Source: Bacillota bacterium (GTDB lineage Bacteria; Bacillota; Clostridia; Christensenellales; SZUA-584). From it: a stretch of 64,000 bases of DNA. This document shows, one piece after another, positions 1 through 8,318 of this stretch. The translations under genes were made by a program, and so were the position numbers. The notes under the pieces were generated by a model. The model saw nothing but the letters and a program-made list of their open reading frames with translations, was not told the DNA's origin and made no database searches. Within the stretch, counting starts at the first letter, position 1. Each line of letters starts with the position of its first letter. The DNA is taken from NCBI GenBank assembly GCA_023397655.1, contig JAEWTW010000007.1, positions 1 through 64,000 of the forward strand. Direction: 5' to 3'.

Positions 1-149
1 GTTTCATTCTCACGGACCCATTGAGGGAACAGAATCGGAACAACGAGGGCGTACAGCAGCGGAATCGTCAGCCTGAATATGGACGCAATTCTGAATATAA
101 TGTTGAGTACGACCATGACGATGAGGATAACGATTGGTATGTATGGCAT
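1..149 (-). CDS. Partial small hydrophobic membrane protein (3' end outside window)
   Basis: The reverse strand opens with ATG at 149, nine bases after an AAGGAG site, and stays open to the window edge (49 codons seen). The peptide begins MPYIPIVILIVMVVLNIIF and is almost entirely hydrophobic, with one clear membrane helix followed by a second hydrophobic stretch rich in L, V and P. It is divergent from the transfer operon on the right. I do not recognise the family; the call rests on the ribosome binding site, open frame and composition. Confidence 0.5.
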   Translation of the reverse strand, partial: MPYIPIVILIVMVVLNIIFRIASIFRLTIPLLYALVVPILFPQWVRENE

Positions 150-286
150 ATGAATCACGCTCCTTTTTCTTTTCAGTATGGCTGCATGCAATAGAAAAGA
201 AAAGGATGCGAATATTGAATGGATGAAAGGAATAACTTCAGAAGAGAGCATCCCTGGCGGATGTTCTGTTTTATATGGAGGTATAA

Positions 287-478
287 GTGAAAAGAGCAGA
301 AGTGAACGAAGAACTGAAAAAGCAGCAGTACATATTGAACCAGATGATCGAAGATGCGGTCAGAAACGGCATTCCCGTAAGCCAAAACGAGGATATACTG
401 GAGCAAAGCCAGCGGGTGGATGCCCTGATCATCAAAGTGCAGGAAGCGAAACGGGCTGATAAAAATCGTTCGCGTTAA
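287..478 (+). CDS. Spo0E-like aspartyl-phosphate phosphatase family protein
   Basis: This is a 63-residue protein starting with GTG, five bases after GGAGG at 277-281. Spo0E-family proteins are short two-helix hairpins that dephosphorylate Spo0A-P and delay sporulation. The family signature, a Ser-Gln-x-x-Asp core followed by hydrophobics, is seen here as LEQSQRVDALI in the second helix; the first helix carries the LKKQQYILNQMIEDA heptads. It sits 12 bases upstream of the PrgI-like gene, so it is probably co-transcribed with conjugation genes, which is an unusual place for it. Size and motif fit well. The cognate response regulator is not in the window, so its target is inferred from family only. 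Confidence 0.6.
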   Translation: MKRAEVNEELKKQQYILNQMIEDAVRNGIPVSQNEDILEQSQRVDALIIKVQEAKRADKNRSR

Positions 479-490
479 ACAGGAGGATAT

Positions 491-853
491 ATGGAAGTTA
501 AAATACAGAAGGAAATACGTGATTTTAAGGAAAGCATATTCTTCGGGCTGACTATGCGGCAGTTTATTTTCTCCCTGCTGGCTGTTGGCGTGGCGGTCGG
601 CATTTATTTTGGATTGCAGGACCATATGGGAACCGAGACGGTCAGTTGGTTGTGTGTCTTAGGGGCTGCGCCGTTCGCCGCGCTGGGGTTTTTACGGTAT
701 AACGGTATGAACGCCGAACAGTTTCTCATAGTTTGGATCAGATCTGAATTCCTCATGCCAAAAAAGCTCGTATTTAAAGCCGAAAACAAATACTTTGAAT
801 CATTGGACGAATCTAAACAAAAGCAGATGCCGTTAAGAGTCAAGGCGAATTAA
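491..853 (+). CDS. PrgI family conjugal transfer membrane protein
   Basis: A 120-residue protein with AGGAGG at 481-486. PrgI-type proteins are small inner-membrane parts of Gram-positive type IV secretion systems (VirB3-like) and precede the VirB4 ATPase in Tn1549-type elements, as here. The N-terminus (MEVKIQKEIRDFKESIFFGLTMRQ in three pieces: amphipathic start, then FFGLTMRQ) leads into two adjacent membrane helices at about residues 24-40 and 50-68, then a soluble tail with the FLMPKKLVF stretch common in the family. Gene order, length and topology agree with the call. Confidence 0.82.
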   Translation: MEVKIQKEIRDFKESIFFGLTMRQFIFSLLAVGVAVGIYFGLQDHMGTETVSWLCVLGAAPFAALGFLRYNGMNAEQFLIVWIRSEFLMPKKLVFKAENKYFESLDESKQKQMPLRVKAN

Positions 854-864
854 AGCCTTCCCGT

Positions 865-894
865 AAAGAGCAGTCTGCGGATTGCTCTTTTCTT
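865..894 (+). terminator. Hairpin with short T-rich tail between prgI and virB4
   Basis: AAAGAGCA (865-872) pairs with TGCTCTTT (883-890) around a 10-base loop and is followed by TCTTAT. The U-tract is weak, so it may attenuate rather than end transcription within the transfer operon. Confidence 0.4.
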
Positions 895-925
895 ATACCA
901 AAATCAATAGAGAGGAGAAAAGACC

Positions 926-3265
926 ATGTTGTTTTTTCCGAGGTTTCTAAAGAAGGATAAGGAGAGGTATACGATACCGCGCAGCGTACAGCAGGCCATC
1001 CCGATCAAACATGCCTGGCCAGACGGAATATTCCGGGTAGGAAGCAGATACTCCAGAACATGGCGGTTTGACGATATCAATTACGCGGTAGCCGCTGCCG
1101 AAGATCAGAAGTCCCTGTTTCTGGGGTATGCGAGCATTATTAATTCACTGGATGTGGGCGCGACGACCAAAATCACGATCAACAACCATTCCCTGAACAA
1201 GCTGGATTTTGAGAAATCCATATTGGTCAGGGAAAAAGGCGATGGACTTGACCATTTTCGGCGAGAGTATGACGACATGCTGATGGATAAGGCGACAGGC
1301 GGCAACAACAGCATTGTGCAGGAGAAGTATATAACAGTCAGTATCCATAAGAAGAACATCGATGAGGCGCGCGTCTATTTCAACCGTGTCCATAACACAC
1401 TGTCCACCGGCTTCGCACAGATTTCATCCCGCCTTGAGGAACTGGACGCTGGCGAACGACTTCGTGTATTCCATGATTTTTACCGTATCGGATCGGAGGC
1501 CGATTACAACTTCGATTTGAGAGGCGCGATGCATAAAGGCCATGATATCCGCGACTACATTTGTCCCGATTCGATGGAACTTAACAAGGACTATTTACAG
1601 ATCGACGACCGGTATGCGCGCGTGCTGTATCTGCGGGAATACCCCAATTACCTAAAGGATGATCTCATTACAGAGATCATGGAGCAGAACCATAACATGA
1701 TGCTGTCCATCGACATCCTGCCGGTGCCGACAGACGAGGCGATCCGGCTGGCGACGAACAAGCTGCTGGGCATCGATACCACCGCGGCGCAATGGCAATC
1801 CCGCCAGAATAAGAACAACAACTATTCGGCGGAGCTGCCGCTCGCCATTGAACAGAACCGCAGGGAAACAAAGGAGTGTATCGACGATATGACCACCGGC
1901 GACCAGCGGATGATGCTGGTGGTGGTGACGCTGGTTCATGTGGCTGATACAAAAGAACAACTTGATTCGGACACGGACAGCATATTGACGATAGCGAAGA
2001 AGAAGCTGTGCCAGATGTCCACGCTGCGGTGGCAGCAGTATGACGGCCTGATTACGGCGCTGCCGTTCGGACTGCGGCGCATCGAGGCGCTGCGCACCAT
2101 GCTGACTCACGCGGTTTCTGTGCTGATGCCATTCCGCACACAGGAGATCATGGACACAGGCGGCGTCTATTATGGCCAAAACGCGCTATCGAAGAACCTG
2201 ATTATCATCAACAGACTGAATCTTCTGAATGGTAACGGCTTCATACTAGGCGTGAGCGGCAGCGGCAAATCGTTTGTCGCCAAGCGGGAGATCATCAACC
2301 TGATACTCTCTACGGACGATGATGTGATCATAGCCGATCCGCAGAATGAATACAAGCTGCTGGTACGCGGCATGGGCGGCACGGTGATCGAGATATCTGA
2401 ATCGTCGCCGCATCACATCAACGCTCTGGATATGTCGCGGGGCTATGGCGATACGAGCAATCCGCTGATCTCCAAAAGCGAATTCATACTCTCGTTCTTT
2501 GAACAGCTTATTGGCAGCGGCAAGCTGGAAGCCCGTGAGAAATCCATCATCGACAGGTGCCTGACCAACGTATACAGAACATATCTGAAAAGCAAGTTCA
2601 CGGTAGAACCGCCGACGCTGAAGGCCCTGTATCAGGAGCTGAAGAATCAGCCGGAGTCGGAGGCTCAGAACATTGCCCTCGCTCTGGAAGCGGAGGCCAC
2701 AGGCAATCTGAATGTGTTCGCGCATCAGACCAATGTGGATGTGGATAATCGGCTAATTGCGTTCGGTATCCGCGACTTGGGGAGCCAGCTGCAGACCGTA
2801 GGCATGCTGGTTATGCTGGACGCGATCCGCAACCGCGTGGCCAGAAACCGGGAGAGGGGCAAGAGGACCCATATATTTATCGACGAGATGCACATCTTCT
2901 TCGGCAATGAGCTGTCCGCCAACTTTCTGGCGCATTCATGGAAACAGTTTAGAAAAGACGGTGCGCTGGCGACGGGTATCACGCAGAATGTGGATGACTG
3001 CATGCAAAGTGTCACCGGGCGCACCATGCTGGCAAACTCCGAGTTTATCATCATGCTCAATCAGGCGGCGACCGACAGGAGCAATCTTGCCAGGCTGCTG
3101 AATATTTCGGAGACGCAACTTTCCTATATCACGAACGCCAGCGCGGGCAGCGGGTTGATTAAATGCGGTTCCGCCATCGTGCCTTTTGTAGACCGGTTCC
3201 CGAAAGACACAGAGCTTTACAGGCTCATGACCACGAAGCCGGATGAAGTGAGAAGGTTGGCATAA
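926..3265 (+). CDS. VirB4-type conjugative transfer ATPase (CD1110 family)
   Basis: This 779-residue protein energises the mating-pair apparatus of a Gram-positive type IV secretion system at the cytoplasmic membrane. Walker A (GVSGSGKS) lies near residue 442 and Walker B (IFIDEMHIFF) near residue 650, with the long N-terminal VirB4 domain before them. GAGAGGAG lies just before the start. Length is full for the family and I see no frameshift. It follows PrgI and precedes a CD1108-like hydrolase, the order found in Tn1549 and related clostridial elements. The coupling protein and relaxase are not in the window and would be expected to the left. Confidence 0.93.
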   Translation: MLFFPRFLKKDKERYTIPRSVQQAIPIKHAWPDGIFRVGSRYSRTWRFDDINYAVAAAEDQKSLFLGYASIINSLDVGATTKITINNHSLNKLDFEKSILVREKGDGLDHFRREYDDMLMDKATGGNNSIVQEKYITVSIHKKNIDEARVYFNRVHNTLSTGFAQISSRLEELDAGERLRVFHDFYRIGSEADYNFDLRGAMHKGHDIRDYICPDSMELNKDYLQIDDRYARVLYLREYPNYLKDDLITEIMEQNHNMMLSIDILPVPTDEAIRLATNKLLGIDTTAAQWQSRQNKNNNYSAELPLAIEQNRRETKECIDDMTTGDQRMMLVVVTLVHVADTKEQLDSDTDSILTIAKKKLCQMSTLRWQQYDGLITALPFGLRRIEALRTMLTHAVSVLMPFRTQEIMDTGGVYYGQNALSKNLIIINRLNLLNGNGFILGVSGSGKSFVAKREIINLILSTDDDVIIADPQNEYKLLVRGMGGTVIEISESSPHHINALDMSRGYGDTSNPLISKSEFILSFFEQLIGSGKLEAREKSIIDRCLTNVYRTYLKSKFTVEPPTLKALYQELKNQPESEAQNIALALEAEATGNLNVFAHQTNVDVDNRLIAFGIRDLGSQLQTVGMLVMLDAIRNRVARNRERGKRTHIFIDEMHIFFGNELSANFLAHSWKQFRKDGALATGITQNVDDCMQSVTGRTMLANSEFIIMLNQAATDRSNLARLLNISETQLSYITNASAGSGLIKCGSAIVPFVDRFPKDTELYRLMTTKPDEVRRLA

Positions 3266-3278
3266 CAGGACTGTTGGC

Positions 3279-3313
3279 AAGGCCGGGGAATTGGCGTGTT
3301 TCCCGGCCTTTTG
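3279..3313 (+). terminator. Strong GC-rich hairpin after virB4
   Basis: A 12-base-pair stem (3279-3290 with 3299-3310, one G-T pair) closes an 8-base loop and runs into TTTTG. It lies between the VirB4 stop and the next start, so it may reduce readthrough into the hydrolase gene. Confidence 0.6.
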
Positions 3314-3332
3314 TTTATGGAAAGGAAGGCCT

Positions 3333-5084
3333 ATGAAAGAGATACGGACCAGAGAAACGGTGCAGCCGCGTATGCTGGATAAGGCTGCAGGGATGCGTAG
3401 GGTTAAGGGGGCGGCATTCAATACGAAGCCGCAGGATGCGGAGAAGCGTAATGCCACACCGGAGAATTATGCCGTCGATAAAGTGACCGGTAGTACCTCT
3501 AGCCTTGCCAAACATGGCGCTTTGATATCGAGAAAGCACGTCGGCAGAATGTTCAAAAAAGTATGGAAGAGGGCTAAGGAAAACGATGGTTTTAACAATG
3601 ATACAGCCTCCAGCCATGAGTATGCGCGCTCGGATTCAGGGCGCACATATCAGCGTGCTGGTCAGGGATATCAGCGGGAACAGCATGTTCGGCACGCTGC
3701 CAAAAACGTACAAAAGGGAACGGGTACGGTCAGGCAGCAGGCCAGGGGCGGAATTAAGACGGTAGATAAGAGTATTCGTACAGCAAAGCGTGGCATCAGT
3801 ACGGCAAAGCGTACAATACGTGCTGGCGTGCGCTCTGTCAAAACCGCTTCCAGAACCGTAAAAACGAGTGCCAAAACAGTAAAAGTATCCGCTAAAGCCG
3901 CCAAAGCCGTGGCCCGTACAGCCGTGAAAGGGATTAAACTGCTTGTGAAAGCGGCGACGACAGCTATAAAAGCTGTGGCTGTCGCGGTCAAATCCTTGAT
4001 TGCGGCGATAGCGGCCGGCGGGTGGATTGTGCTGCTCGTTATTGTAGTGGTCGGTGCGATTCTGATCGTCGTCAATTCCGCATTTGGCATATTCTACTCC
4101 AACGAGGACACGGGTGAAGAAGGAAAGATCCCGATGTCCCAGGCTGTGGCTGAAATAAGCGGTGATTTCAGTGCGTATGTGGACCGTCAAATTGCCAGTG
4201 CGTCCGCCGGTCGAGATAATGTCACCGTGGAATATGATGGTGGGATAGACGGCGACAGCGACAGCATAAACAATTGGGTGGATGTCCTCGCTATTTATGC
4301 AGTGAAGATGACTACGGATGAGTCGGAGCCTATGGAGGTAGCCACTGTAGACGAGGCAAAAAAGCAAGTCTTGCGCGATCTGTATTGGGATATGAATCCG
4401 GTGTCCATAAGGGTCGAAACAGTAGAAGAAGATGCTAATGCCGAAGAAGCGGAGCCGGTGGAAAAGACAGTAGTGCATGTCAACATATCTGCTGAGGATT
4501 ATTCCGATGCTGCCCGGCGATACGGGTTTACCGAAGAACAGAACAGGATGCTGGAGGAATTGATGGTTCCCGAGAACCACTATCTGTTCGTGGCATTGAT
4601 AGGGATAGACAGTTACGGCGGCATGTCCTCGCAGGAGGTGGGAGATATTCTGAATGGTCTGCCGCATAACGTGGGCGGGAATATAGTCCGGTTTGCGCTG
4701 ACGCGCTTGGGCGATCCGTACTCGATGGCTAAACGTGGACAAGGCAATTATGTGGATTGCAGCTATCTGGTGAGATGGGCTTATCAGCAGGCTGGGGTGA
4801 CTTCGTACAGGGCGGCTACGGCAGCAGAGCAGGCGAGATACTGTGTGAATAACGATATGCTCATATCTAGGGACGAGCTTCAGCCCGGCGATGTTGTGTT
4901 TTGGCGAAAGAATGGTTGCCACTGCGGACGGTACAAAGAAATCCATCATGTAGCGATCTATATTGGGGGCGGGATGATAATTGAGGCTAGCTCCAGCCAG
5001 GGCTGTGTTCGAATAAAAGAGCTTTGGGGTGAAGGAAGTGGTGGGAAGTGGCAGGTATTTTATTATGCACGGCCAATCAATTAG
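3333..5084 (+). CDS. CD1108-type membrane-anchored NlpC/P60 peptidoglycan hydrolase of a conjugative element
   Basis: The start is taken as ATG 3333, just after AAAGGAAGG; an upstream in-frame extension overlaps a terminator. The 583-residue product has a very basic, repetitive Lys/Ala/Thr N-terminal region (about residues 90-225, many TVK/TAK/SVK units), one membrane helix at about 229-254, a mid domain, and a C-terminal NlpC/P60 domain. The catalytic Cys is in VDCSYL (residue 476) and the His in IHHVAI (538/539). Such proteins cut the cell wall locally to let the mating channel through. In related elements DUF4315, DUF4366 and topoisomerase genes follow; none does here. Confidence 0.88.
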   Translation: MKEIRTRETVQPRMLDKAAGMRRVKGAAFNTKPQDAEKRNATPENYAVDKVTGSTSSLAKHGALISRKHVGRMFKKVWKRAKENDGFNNDTASSHEYARSDSGRTYQRAGQGYQREQHVRHAAKNVQKGTGTVRQQARGGIKTVDKSIRTAKRGISTAKRTIRAGVRSVKTASRTVKTSAKTVKVSAKAAKAVARTAVKGIKLLVKAATTAIKAVAVAVKSLIAAIAAGGWIVLLVIVVVGAILIVVNSAFGIFYSNEDTGEEGKIPMSQAVAEISGDFSAYVDRQIASASAGRDNVTVEYDGGIDGDSDSINNWVDVLAIYAVKMTTDESEPMEVATVDEAKKQVLRDLYWDMNPVSIRVETVEEDANAEEAEPVEKTVVHVNISAEDYSDAARRYGFTEEQNRMLEELMVPENHYLFVALIGIDSYGGMSSQEVGDILNGLPHNVGGNIVRFALTRLGDPYSMAKRGQGNYVDCSYLVRWAYQQAGVTSYRAATAAEQARYCVNNDMLISRDELQPGDVVFWRKNGCHCGRYKEIHHVAIYIGGGMIIEASSSQGCVRIKELWGEGSGGKWQVFYYARPIN

Positions 5085-5230
5085 TGAATATTTCGAGAAT
5101 AAGATTTCTCTCTATTTACTCTAGACTAGTATTTTAGAGTTCGGAGAGTCTGCATAACTTATATATTTTTAAATAGTGGCTTAAATTAACTGAGGCAGCA
5201 CTTAATACTAATAGATTTTTCAAAAAGGGA

Positions 5231-5259
5231 TTGCAAAATATAATTTCATATGTTATTTT
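5231..5259 (+). promoter_or_regulatory. Putative sigma-A promoter for the uroporphyrinogen-decarboxylase-like gene
   Basis: TTGCAA (5231-5236), a 17-base spacer and TATTTT (5254-5259). The predicted start of transcription (about 5266) abuts the palindrome at 5268-5281, so a bound repressor would block initiation. The -10 box is a modest match. Confidence 0.4.
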
Positions 5260-5267
5260 TAAAATAA

Positions 5268-5281
5268 CGAGCACGTGCTCG
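5268..5281. promoter_or_regulatory. Palindromic LacI-type operator, copy 1
   Basis: CGAGCACGTGCTCG is a perfect 14-base palindrome with a central CG, as usual for LacI-family operators. Its 12-base core recurs exactly at 8097-8108 and 8241-8252, and a LacI-type regulator gene lies between the copies. Confidence 0.75.
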
Positions 5282-5335
5282 CTATCCAGACATAATTAAG
5301 ATCAGAACAGAGTATGCTATCGGCAGCGGAAAGAC

Positions 5336-5509
5336 TCAATAAACAGGTAGATAATTTGGCATGCTCGTACAGTCATTAAACCCATATATTTCTAATGGTA
5401 TGCATTCAAGCTGTTGTCGTAGTTTGGCGTCATGAAACTGATCATAAAAATCGGGGACTATTGTAATAACATCAGAAGATGCAGTGAGCATTAATAATAA
5501 AATATCAGA
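5336..5509 (-). pseudogene. Possible LysR-type regulator C-terminal remnant
   Basis: A reverse-strand open stretch ends at 5336 and reads like the end of a LysR effector domain (SSDVITIVPDFYDQ, then LRQQLECIPLEIYG). No start, ribosome site or DNA-binding domain is present. It may be a decayed fragment, or chance. Confidence 0.22.
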
Positions 5510-5524
5510 TTGAGAGGATTTATT

Positions 5525-6841
5525 ATGAGAATAGATAAAGGTGAATGGGGAAATTGGATAACACAAGGTTGGTCATTGGATCAGGTTATTATATCTGAAG
5601 AAGACAGAATCATACTGCGTGCCTTGGCGAATGATTTCAGGGAGCTTTGCGAACGCCAGATTGAGCAAGAAAAAATCTCGCTTTGGAAAAAGCATAACGA
5701 CTTAGTAGAGACTAGGCCATTATTGCTTGTTGATATGGAAAATGGATGGAATGAATGCTTGAGGTTTGATCGTGATATCAAATGTAAGGGCTATATGGCA
5801 CAGGATTGGGAAATGTGGCTTAGAAAAGAAATCGTCTATGCCAGAAATATCAAAGACGATAAACCGTTAACGCCTGTGTTTTATATACCGCATCGCGCCG
5901 TTAATACGGAATGGGGTATTGGGGAAAAGCATTTCGGATCTGGCGGTGACAAAAACATCGCTTACACCTGGGAACCCGTTTTATCCAAATATAGCGACGA
6001 TGAGTTCCAAAATCTCGATGTTGATTCAGTCATTGAAGACCCGGTTGTAAAGGTTGACGAGGAGGCGAGCCAAGCAGCATTTAATATGGCTAAGGATGTG
6101 TTCGACGGGATTTTGGACGTCCAATTCCGTACTTTTTGGTTTTGGTCCTCTCATGTCGTGCTTGCTTATGCAACATACCGAGGTATGGAGCAAATGATGC
6201 TTGATGTCTATGATTATCCAGATAAGATGAAAGAAATTCTGCAGAAGTTTACGAATGGCTATATCAATAAGCTGAAGTTTCTCGAAGCGAACAACCTCCT
6301 TTTCGATAATTCGAGCAATACCTTTGTGGGTTCAGGAGGACTCGGTTGGACAAATCAATTGCATCCTAAGGCAGGGGAAGTTAAATTAAAACAAATGTGG
6401 GGGTTATGTGAGGCTCAGGAAGCGCAAGTGTCTCCTGCGGTTTTCAAAGAGTTTATATTGCCCTGCCACATGCAGGTTGCCAAGATGTTTGGTCTCGTCT
6501 GCTATGCTTGCTGTGAACCGGCAGATATCGTGTGGGATTATGTAAAAACTCTTCCGAATCTTCGCCGGGTGTCTGTATCGCAATGGGCCGGTATGGAGCG
6601 AATGTCAGAATTGCTTGGCAAAGATTATGTATATTCATATAAAGCAAATGCGTCTGACGTAGCAACGACTCATATGGATGAAAACATTGTAAGAACATCG
6701 CTACGAAAAGTGTTGGAATATACAAAAGGTAAAAACAATGTCGAGATAGTATTGAAGGATTTGCATACAATTGGGAATAAGCCGGAGCAAGTATACCGCT
6801 GGGTTGAAATTGCTCGGGAAGAGATTGCGCGAATTTATTAG
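5525..6841 (+). CDS. Uroporphyrinogen decarboxylase-fold (MtaA/CmuA-like) protein
   Basis: The start is ATG 5525, seven bases after GAGAGG; a TTG fifteen bases earlier has no spacing for that site. The 438-residue protein belongs to the URO-D superfamily, which includes haem enzymes and the zinc-dependent methyltransferases that load coenzymes from corrinoid proteins. Near the C-terminus it has a cysteine cluster (VCYACCEP) followed by NLRRVSVSQWA and the YVYSYKANASD stretch of a subgroup often found in sugar-utilisation loci. It lacks haem-pathway neighbours, so a biosynthetic role is unlikely. An operator upstream ties it to the LacI regulon. The substrate is unknown; methyl-group removal from an O-methylated sugar or inositol is only a guess. 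Confidence 0.7.
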   Translation: MRIDKGEWGNWITQGWSLDQVIISEEDRIILRALANDFRELCERQIEQEKISLWKKHNDLVETRPLLLVDMENGWNECLRFDRDIKCKGYMAQDWEMWLRKEIVYARNIKDDKPLTPVFYIPHRAVNTEWGIGEKHFGSGGDKNIAYTWEPVLSKYSDDEFQNLDVDSVIEDPVVKVDEEASQAAFNMAKDVFDGILDVQFRTFWFWSSHVVLAYATYRGMEQMMLDVYDYPDKMKEILQKFTNGYINKLKFLEANNLLFDNSSNTFVGSGGLGWTNQLHPKAGEVKLKQMWGLCEAQEAQVSPAVFKEFILPCHMQVAKMFGLVCYACCEPADIVWDYVKTLPNLRRVSVSQWAGMERMSELLGKDYVYSYKANASDVATTHMDENIVRTSLRKVLEYTKGKNNVEIVLKDLHTIGNKPEQVYRWVEIAREEIARIY

Positions 6842-6971
6842 ATGTGAGAGAATATAGACATTCTCAACCTAATTAATATTACAATACTGGGACCAGGTAT
6901 GCCAATGGAATTCAGACAGTTTAGGTGTCCGTTTTATTTGAAGGTTGATATAAAAGGGAGACTAACAAAAA

Positions 6972-8003
6972 GTGGGGATAACTCTTAAAGAAATTGCAAA
7001 AATGGCTAACGTTCATCGGTCGACTGTTGACAAAGTATTGCATGACCGCGAAGGCGTTAGCGATGATGTGAGAAGGAAAATAAAACGCATTATTCAAGAA
7101 ACGGGTTATACGCCGAATTCTTTGGGGCAGGCACTGCAAAAAAGGAGCGAGGTTATACGCATTGCGGCAGTGCTGCTGAAAGTTGATGCATTAAACATGC
7201 TCAAAGAAGGAATTAAACAGGCCTTGATAACATATGGAGGGTTTAATATTGATATTCAATATCATATTATTAACTACTTCGATGAAGCCGCACAGTTAAA
7301 AGTTCTTGAAAAGTTGCGGCATAGTAAAGTGGATGGTATTGTCCTCAGCCCCATCAACACTGAATCAATACGGAACGTAATAAACGAAATATCGGATACC
7401 GGTATCCCTGTGGTAACCACCATGAACTTTGATATTCCTGACAGCAAGAGACTGTGCTTTGTAGGACAGGATGCCCTGAGGGCTGGTATGATTGCGGCTT
7501 CGCTGATCGACTGTCTTTTATGCAACCGGGGCAAAGTATTGTTATTAACTGCAACTGAACAGACGGATACCATATCATACAGCGAAGGCCGACGTGTTGG
7601 ATTCGAAAACATTATTAAGTCGGAGCATCCTGAAATAGAAATAGCGGGCTACGTTGTTGGCTATGACGATCCGGTTATCATTGAAAGAGAGATGCACTCA
7701 CTGCTGAAAAGCGGAAATTGGCCCAACGGAATATTTATTACTGGCGGCGGTGTTGCTGTGGTTGGCAAGTTGCTGAAAGAATATGACAAAGAGCATAAGA
7801 TAAAAGTTGTATGCTTTGAGCGCTATCCGGAGATCATCAAGTTGATCCAGGAAGGCATTGTTAATTTTACAATCGATAGTAACATGAGAAGCCAAGGATA
7901 CCTGCCTGTTGAAATACTCATTAATTATCTGGTTTATAGAAAGAAGCCGGCTGCAAGTGAAATTTATACTAACAGTGAAATTGTAGTTAAAGGAAGCTTG
8001 TGA
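6972..8003 (+). CDS. LacI-family transcriptional regulator of the inositol island
   Basis: A 343-residue regulator starting with GTG 6972 after GGGAG at 6956-6960. The N-terminal helix-turn-helix (TLKEIAKMANVHRSTVDKV, about residues 4-22) and hinge (TPNSLGQALQ) are followed by a periplasmic-binding-protein-like ligand domain (about 63-343) with the DGIVLSP and RRVGFENI stretches typical of sugar sensors. It lies between two targets that share a perfect palindrome, which makes it the likely repressor. The ligand is probably the sugar imported by the downstream transporter or an early intermediate. It follows the URO-D-like gene by 130 bases and may be read from the same promoter, giving autoregulation. 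Confidence 0.88.
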   Translation: MGITLKEIAKMANVHRSTVDKVLHDREGVSDDVRRKIKRIIQETGYTPNSLGQALQKRSEVIRIAAVLLKVDALNMLKEGIKQALITYGGFNIDIQYHIINYFDEAAQLKVLEKLRHSKVDGIVLSPINTESIRNVINEISDTGIPVVTTMNFDIPDSKRLCFVGQDALRAGMIAASLIDCLLCNRGKVLLLTATEQTDTISYSEGRRVGFENIIKSEHPEIEIAGYVVGYDDPVIIEREMHSLLKSGNWPNGIFITGGGVAVVGKLLKEYDKEHKIKVVCFERYPEIIKLIQEGIVNFTIDSNMRSQGYLPVEILINYLVYRKKPAASEIYTNSEIVVKGSL

Positions 8004-8094
8004 TGCTAAAAATGAAAAACAATAAGTTACAAAAAATAATTCCATTGGGGTCTTGAATAATTATCATAACTATGATAATATAATATTACAAAAT

Positions 8095-8110
8095 ACGAGC
8101 ACGTGCTCGT
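8095..8110. promoter_or_regulatory. Palindromic LacI-type operator, copy 2
   Basis: ACGAGCACGTGCTCGT is a perfect 16-base palindrome, the longest of the three copies. It lies about 100 bases upstream of the predicted transporter-operon start. Confidence 0.78.
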
Positions 8111-8167
8111 TGATAAAAAAATCACAAAAGATTCCCACAAACAATATACCCGAATTCAGTTAACAAG

Positions 8168-8196
8168 TTTATGTTCTAGCCGAAGTAGTTTATAAT
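8168..8196 (+). promoter_or_regulatory. Putative promoter of the inositol transporter/catabolic operon
   Basis: TTTATG (8168-8173), 17 bases, then a perfect TATAAT (8191-8196). The -35 is weak. The box lies between operator copies 2 and 3, whose centres are 144 bases apart, an arrangement suited to a repression loop. Confidence 0.5.
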
Positions 8197-8239
8197 AAGC
8201 AAACGAGGGATTTGAAGGATAATAATAAACTATGCCAAA

Positions 8240-8253
8240 CGAGCACGTGCTCT
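8240..8253. promoter_or_regulatory. Palindromic LacI-type operator, copy 3
   Basis: CGAGCACGTGCTCT holds the perfect 12-base core palindrome (8241-8252). It lies downstream of the predicted transcription start and 67 bases before the first gene of the operon. Confidence 0.75.
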
Positions 8254-8318
8254 TAAATCTGAAAGTCTGTTACCACCAGGCAAGAGCATGCGATCAAAAC
8301 GAATACTAGAAGAGGTGA

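Larger units (their letters stand above)
5085..5524. other. AT-rich intergenic region between transfer genes and catabolic island
   Basis: These 440 bases carry no convincing intact gene. They hold a putative promoter, one copy of the island's palindromic operator (5268-5281) and a possible degraded reverse-strand gene end (5336-5509). Composition is clearly more AT-rich than the transfer genes, and this is where the expected downstream transfer genes are missing. Confidence 0.6.
8004..8318. other. Regulatory intergenic region upstream of the transporter operon
   Basis: These 315 AT-rich bases hold a short inverted repeat (8061-8078, TTATCATA-AC-TATGATAA), two operator copies and a putative promoter between them. 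No coding capacity is seen. The region appears to be the control region of the long operon running to about 23.5 kb. Confidence 0.7.

Noticed and set aside
173..625. Reverse-strand 150-codon frame over spo0E-like and prgI genes
   Set aside because: It overlaps two well-supported forward genes and has low-complexity, non-protein-like composition.
3636..4949. Long reverse-strand open frame opposite the NlpC/P60 gene
   Set aside because: It mirrors the repetitive basic region of the real gene; it has no motif or ribosome site.
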